This document shows positions 12,487 through 15,546 of a DNA stretch of 15,546 nt, piece by piece (position 1 is the first letter of the stretch; each line of letters begins with the position of its first letter). The stretch comes from DAOUMF01 sp034411955. Its GTDB lineage: Bacteria > Chloroflexota > Dehalococcoidia > SM23-28-2 > RBG-16-64-32. The notes beneath the pieces were generated by a model. It saw only the letters and a list, made by a program, of their open reading frames with translations. It was not told where the DNA came from and made no database searches. The stretch lies in contig DAOUMF010000044.1 of assembly GCA_034411955.1 (NCBI GenBank), forward strand, positions 1 to 15,546. The letters run 5' to 3'. The translations under genes and the position numbers were made by a program.

Positions 12487-13734
12487 TTACGCCTTCTTCG
12501 CCTCCGCCGGCCGGGGGCCGATGACCCCCTCCGTCCGCAGGCCCTCTATCTCTTCCCAGGAGAACCCCGCTTCCAGCAGGACCTCCTCCGTGTGCTGCCC
12601 GAACTCCGGCGCCGGCCTCCGGATGCTCCCCGGCGTACCGTCTAGGTTCACCGCCGGGCCCACCATCCGCATCGCCCCGTGCGAGGGATGGTCCAGGGTG
12701 ACTATCATCTCGTTCTCCGCTACTTGGGGGTCGTCCGCCAGTTCGCTGTACTCCTGCACCGCCTCCACGACCAGGTCGCGCCGTCGCAGCAGCTCCACCC
12801 ACTCCTGGGCCGGCTTGGTGGCGAACAGCTCGTCTAGCTTGGCGATGAGGCCCATCAGCTCCGCGGCGTGCATGCGCAGCCAGTCGATATTCAGCACCTC
12901 CGGCTCCAGGGAGACACCGGTGGCCTCCTGGATGACCTCCCGGAAGGTGGGCCAGTAGCGACCCGGCTGGGCCATCGCCAGCATCACCCACTTGCCGTCC
13001 TTCGCCTTGTAGTGGTTCCAGAGGGGGCTGGTCAGCCTCCGCGATATGCGTGGCATCGGCTGGCCGGCGTACGTCCCCGTTGTGAGATAGCTGGTAATGT
13101 TGAACGCCTGCACCGCGATGGCACCCTGCAACAGCGAGCCGTCCAGCGACTGGCCCTCTCCCGTGCGCTGGCGGTGGAACAGGGCCAGCACGATGCCGTA
13201 GGCCAGCAGGAAGGCGCTGATCTGGTCGGCGAAGCCGTTGAACGCGCGTGTGGGCGGCGTCTCCGGCTCGCCGGTGACGCTCATCAGTCCGCCCCGCGCT
13301 TGGGCCAGCGGGTCCACGGCTGGATTGCCCGCGTCCGGGCCCTTCAACCCGAACCCAGACGCCGAGCAGTAGATGAGCCTGGGGTTGATCTTGGACAGCG
13401 TCTCGTAGTCGATGCCCAGGCGCTTGTTCACCCCCGGCCGGAAGTTCTGCACCACCACGTCGGCGTCTTCCACTAGGCGGCGGAACACCTCAACCCCGCG
13501 GCCCGTCTTCAGGTCCAGGACGATGCCGCGCTTGTTGCGGTTGTGCGTCTCGAAATATGCGTTGAAGCCGCCCGGTGTCACCTCGTAGCGGATCATAGAG
13601 CGGCCGGGGTCGGGCGAGTCCGGCCCCTCGATCTTGATCACGTCCGCGCCCCAGTCGGACAGCATCGCGGTCGTCATCGGCCCCTGCTGCCATATCGTCA
13701 CGTCGAGGACGCGTATGCCTTCAAGCGCCTCCAT
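12487..13734 (-). CDS. Class III CoA-transferase (CaiB/BaiF family)
   Basis: A 415-residue protein of the class III CoA-transferase family, which moves CoA between carboxylic acids by way of mixed anhydrides. It starts MEALEGIRVLDVT, with the family features MLSDWGADVIKIEGPDSPD (25-43), NRNKRGIVLDLKT, DVVVQNFRPGV, YCSASGFGLKGPDA and NGFADQISAFLLAYGIVLALFHRQRTGEGQ. In characterised members a catalytic Asp follows shortly after this Gln; here the segment reads SLDGSLLQG and Gln lies where the Asp is expected by my alignment (Gln203, or Gln204 from the first ATG). Two ATGs are adjacent (13737, 13734); GGGAGG at 13746-13741 gives 6 nt spacing to 13734, so that is chosen. It overlaps the end of the methyltransferase gene. 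The acid substrate is unknown. Confidence 0.92.
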   Translation of the reverse strand: MEALEGIRVLDVTIWQQGPMTTAMLSDWGADVIKIEGPDSPDPGRSMIRYEVTPGGFNAYFETHNRNKRGIVLDLKTGRGVEVFRRLVEDADVVVQNFRPGVNKRLGIDYETLSKINPRLIYCSASGFGLKGPDAGNPAVDPLAQARGGLMSVTGEPETPPTRAFNGFADQISAFLLAYGIVLALFHRQRTGEGQSLDGSLLQGAIAVQAFNITSYLTTGTYAGQPMPRISRRLTSPLWNHYKAKDGKWVMLAMAQPGRYWPTFREVIQEATGVSLEPEVLNIDWLRMHAAELMGLIAKLDELFATKPAQEWVELLRRRDLVVEAVQEYSELADDPQVAENEMIVTLDHPSHGAMRMVGPAVNLDGTPGSIRRPAPEFGQHTEEVLLEAGFSWEEIEGLRTEGVIGPRPAEAKKA

Positions 13735-14470
13735 CATCAGCCTCCCGCACTTTCGAGCACTCTTCCTTACTCCTTGGCAAGGCTTCCTCGAGGCTAGGCT
13801 CGCCGACCTTCCTGCCTTGCACTAGCTGGAATACGCCCCTGTGCAGGGACAACTTGCGGACGCTGACAAAGCCCGCTTCCGCCATTTCCGCCGCCACCCC
13901 CCGACCCAACATGTCCCGGCGCGTCGCCGTCTCGAAATTGAAGGGTAGCCAGTAGAACCACCAAAGGCCGACGAACAGGCGTAGGAGAGGGTTGGGCGGA
14001 TTGTCCATCTCCAGCACAGCCAGAGTTCCGGCATCTGCGAGTACGCGGCTGGCTTCCTTCAGCACCGCCAGTCGCGTGGCTCTGGGCATCTCGTGAAGGG
14101 CATGGGGAATCACGACCTTGTCGAAGTCTCCCTGACAAAAGGAAGTGCGCCCTGCGTCCATCACCATGAAATCTATATTCGCGAAACGGTTTTGCCTGTT
14201 CGCTATCCTTATCTGCCCCGAGGAAAGGTCTATGGCCTTGATGTTCGACACCTCTCCCACCCTCTTCGCAATGGCAAAGGTTGTGTTGCCTGTGCCGCAA
14301 CACATATCGAGTATTCTATCGCCGGGTCGCAGATCTACCACTTCCAGCATCTCCCGGCGCACCCTCTGCTCGCCACCGAAAGGTAGAAAGCACCACTTCA
14401 TCAACAGGTTGTAATATCGACTATGGATATTGTCGTAGAACCACCTATACAGGTTCCGGTTTGAGGTCAC
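13721..14470 (-). CDS. SAM-dependent methyltransferase (UbiE-like)
   Basis: A 249-residue class I methyltransferase. SAM-binding motif I is ILDMCCGTGN (53-62), the acidic residue after strand 2 is Asp81 in IKAIDLSSGQ, motif II is FMVMDAG (101-107), and FDKVVIPHALHEMPR (116-130) is the post-motif strand and helix. VLADAGTLAVLEMDNPPNP (143-161) is motif III. The hydrophobic stretch LLRLFVGLWWFYWLPF (162-177) suggests a lipid or quinone-like substrate or membrane contact. The overall order recalls UbiE/MenG-type enzymes, but no quinone genes lie nearby. The start is GTG at 14470 with GAGGGA just upstream. Its 3' end overlaps the CoA-transferase start, implying a shared transcript. The last about 40 residues are charged and outside the domain. 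Confidence 0.88.
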   Translation of the reverse strand: MTSNRNLYRWFYDNIHSRYYNLLMKWCFLPFGGEQRVRREMLEVVDLRPGDRILDMCCGTGNTTFAIAKRVGEVSNIKAIDLSSGQIRIANRQNRFANIDFMVMDAGRTSFCQGDFDKVVIPHALHEMPRATRLAVLKEASRVLADAGTLAVLEMDNPPNPLLRLFVGLWWFYWLPFNFETATRRDMLGRGVAAEMAEAGFVSVRKLSLHRGVFQLVQGRKVGEPSLEEALPRSKEECSKVREADDGGA

Positions 14471-14513
14471 ACCCTTCCCTCGTTTACCCTCGGTCTCACG
14501 CGCTCCTGGCGTG

Positions 14514-14678
14514 TCACACCCACCCGGTACTCGAACCGGTATTCCCCTCGCCCAGCACGTCCAAGAACAGCGGCTTCCCCTTGTTGATGGATGCCGCCCG
14601 AAGTTCCAGCAGGCCCTCGGCCAAAGCCCGGCGGGCCTCCTCCAGGGCGATGGCCATGAACCTCTCGTCCTCGGTCAT
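14514..14678 (-). pseudogene. Truncated nucleoside/cytidine deaminase-like remnant
   Basis: A 54-codon frame starts at ATG 14678, 8 bp after the sirtuin stop. Its first 22 residues, MTEDERFMAIALEEARRALA then EG, match the N-terminal helix of the TadA/CMP deaminase family, where the next residues are normally (V)PVGAVIV and then the zinc-binding HAE and PCxxC motifs. None of these follow. The frame instead continues LLELRAASINKGKPLFLDVL and stops, and I cannot place that part. It looks like a deaminase gene that lost its catalytic body by deletion, or a short new gene made from a deaminase start. The weak SD AAGG lies 8 nt upstream. It is part of the minus-strand cluster between the sirtuin and the methyltransferase. 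Confidence 0.5.
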
Positions 14679-14686
14679 GCCGGGCC

Positions 14687-15499
14687 TTATGGTGCCTCCG
14701 CCATCTCCTGCAGCCGCGACACCACCAGCGTAAGCGACTCCCCCGCCGGCGCCCGCAGCACCACGTCCGACAGCTCCGTGAGCGGCGTCTCGTTGGGGTT
14801 CACCTCGATGAGCTTGCCCCCGGACCTCTTCACGTCCAGCGGGAATCCGGCCGCCGGGTACACCACCGCCGAGGTTCCCACCAGCAGCATGCAATCGCAC
14901 ATCTGTGTCTGGTTAATGCACTGCTCCAGCGCGTCCCGGGGTATCGGCTCGCCGAACATCACCGTGTCGCTCTTGACCATGCCGCCGCAGTCGGGACAAG
15001 TGGGCGGCAGTTCATCGATGGCGAACTGGTCAAGGGGCCAGCGCTGGGCGCAGCCCAGGCAGCGCAGTTTGGTGCGGTTGCCGTGGATCTCCGTGATGGC
15101 GCGGCTGCCGGCCTCCTGGTGCAGGTTATCGATGTTCTGAGTGATGATGTGCCTCAGGTAGCCCAGGTCCTCCATATCCTTGAGCGCCGCATGCCCGGCG
15201 CTCGGCTTTGCCTGGGCCAGGGCGTCTATCAGCTCCTGGTAGGACCCCTTGCGGCTGATCCGATCCTCCCACCACTGCTTGGGGTTCTCCATGAAGCGCT
15301 CGTAGTCCCGCAAGTCCGGCTCGCCGTGTTTGGTCCACAAGCCGCCCGGCCCGCGGAAGGGCGGGATGCCGCTCTCTACGGAGATCCCGGCGCCTACCAG
15401 CGCCACCACGTGGCTGGCCAGGTGTATGATCCGCGCCGCCTCCTCTACCGCCTGCTCCAGGCCCTGTCCTGAGCCTGTCGAAGGGCCTGGTTCCGTCAC
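14687..15499 (-). CDS. Sirtuin (SIR2 family NAD-dependent protein deacylase)
   Basis: A 270-residue sirtuin that removes acyl groups from protein lysines using NAD+. All core motifs are present: GAGISVESGIPPFRG (36-50), TQNIDNLHQEAG (120-131), catalytic His139 in EIHGN, the zinc-binding cysteines CxxC (147, 150) and CxxC (168, 171), MFGEPIP (181-187) and GTSAVVYPAAGFP (208-220). The N-terminal residues GPSTGSGQG come from a dispersed DNA repeat (15461-15486) and precede the first family helix, so they are probably harmless. The GTG start at 15499 overlaps the TGA of an upstream frame in a GTGA arrangement, which supports this start. The Tyr/Arg pair of desuccinylase-type sirtuins is not evident, so deacetylation is more likely. 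First complete gene of the minus-strand cluster. Confidence 0.95.
   Translation of the reverse strand: MTEPGPSTGSGQGLEQAVEEAARIIHLASHVVALVGAGISVESGIPPFRGPGGLWTKHGEPDLRDYERFMENPKQWWEDRISRKGSYQELIDALAQAKPSAGHAALKDMEDLGYLRHIITQNIDNLHQEAGSRAITEIHGNRTKLRCLGCAQRWPLDQFAIDELPPTCPDCGGMVKSDTVMFGEPIPRDALEQCINQTQMCDCMLLVGTSAVVYPAAGFPLDVKRSGGKLIEVNPNETPLTELSDVVLRAPAGESLTLVVSRLQEMAEAP
15461..15486. repeat. Dispersed repeat inserted in the sirtuin N-terminus
   Basis: The segment contains CCTGAGCCTGTCGAAGGG with flanking arms GCCCT (15461-15465) and AGGGC (15482-15486). This is the dispersed repeat whose translation PSTGSGQ recurs in unrelated proteins of many environmental genomes. Here it is read on the minus strand within codons about 5-13 of the sirtuin, without breaking the frame. 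Confidence 0.7.
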
Positions 15500-15546
15500 G
15501 GGTCCGCCTGCCTCTCTCTGGACACCGTCCCCGCCGGGGTCTCGGC
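15496..15546 (-). CDS. 3' end of a gene entering from the right edge
   Basis: An open frame from the right edge gives 16 codons ending ...RERQADP and a TGA at 15498-15496, which overlaps the sirtuin GTG as GTGA. Such 4-bp overlaps are typical of coupled genes, and the same arrangement links genes elsewhere in this window. The stretch is too short to identify. Confidence 0.4.
   Translation of the reverse strand, partial: AETPAGTVSRERQADP

Noticed and set aside
11885..12991. Long 368-codon minus-strand open frame
   Set aside because: It crosses the sigma factor on the opposite strand and the CoA-transferase in a different frame, with a low-complexity Gly/Arg/Ala composition typical of GC-rich shadow frames.
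1..15546. tRNA, rRNA, CRISPR array, transposase or phage genes
   Set aside because: Looked for on both strands by eye; no cloverleaf, direct-repeat array or recognisable transposase or phage protein was seen.

Overview
The window is GC-rich bacterial chromosome with strong G/C preference at third codon positions. Most gene starts have a purine-rich Shine-Dalgarno (SD) sequence, and several good sigma70-type promoters are visible. The gene mix suggests a Chloroflexota genome of the Dehalococcoidia/SAR202 type: a DUF3870 protein, a creatininase-family hydrolase, a class III CoA-transferase, an ArsA protein with an HSP20-like tail, short winged-helix regulators, and dispersed palindromic repeats of the PSTGSGQ and PAGRQ kinds. 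That placement is inference; no rRNA, tRNA or marker gene is present to confirm it. No CRISPR array, insertion sequence or prophage was seen.

Region 1 (1-2018): small minus-strand genes for a DUF3870 protein, an ABM-like dimeric-barrel protein and a 68-residue zinc ribbon. The most notable element lies upstream of the zinc ribbon. It is a strong minus-strand promoter (1853-1881), a c-di-AMP (ydaO-yuaA class) riboswitch aptamer (about 1826-1717) and an intrinsic terminator with seven U (1711-1676). The tiny zinc-ribbon gene therefore appears to be under c-di-AMP control.

Region 2 (2019-2896): a minus-strand divergent-type SDR oxidoreductase with its own promoter.

Region 3 (2940-6739): a cobalamin uptake and activation operon. 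A promoter is followed by a cobalamin riboswitch and a strong terminator. Then come the substrate-binding lipoprotein (btuF-like), the permease (btuC-like), the ATPase (btuD-like) and a PduO-type ATP:cob(I)alamin adenosyltransferase. The three transporter genes overlap by 4 bp, so corrinoid import and conversion to adenosylcobalamin are co-expressed and repressed by their product.

Region 4 (6802-9740): a rhomboid protease and a creatininase-family protein on plus; an S49 (SppA-like) peptidase and a broken peroxiredoxin-like gene on minus. The broken gene keeps an intact near-leaderless promoter but has lost its middle.

Region 5 (9903-12335): an ArsA-family protein with an HSP20-like C-terminal domain that has lost both P-loop lysines; a minus-strand winged-helix regulator; and an ECF sigma factor. 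The last two flank a roughly 330-bp AT-richer divergent region with a promoter and a 26-bp operator-like palindrome.

Region 6 (12487-15546): a minus-strand cluster, in transcription order: the tail of an unknown gene, a sirtuin, a deaminase remnant, a methyltransferase and a class III CoA-transferase. Dispersed palindromic repeats occur in 5' leaders, in 3' intergenic DNA and, in two cases, inside coding sequence (the sirtuin and permease N-termini).
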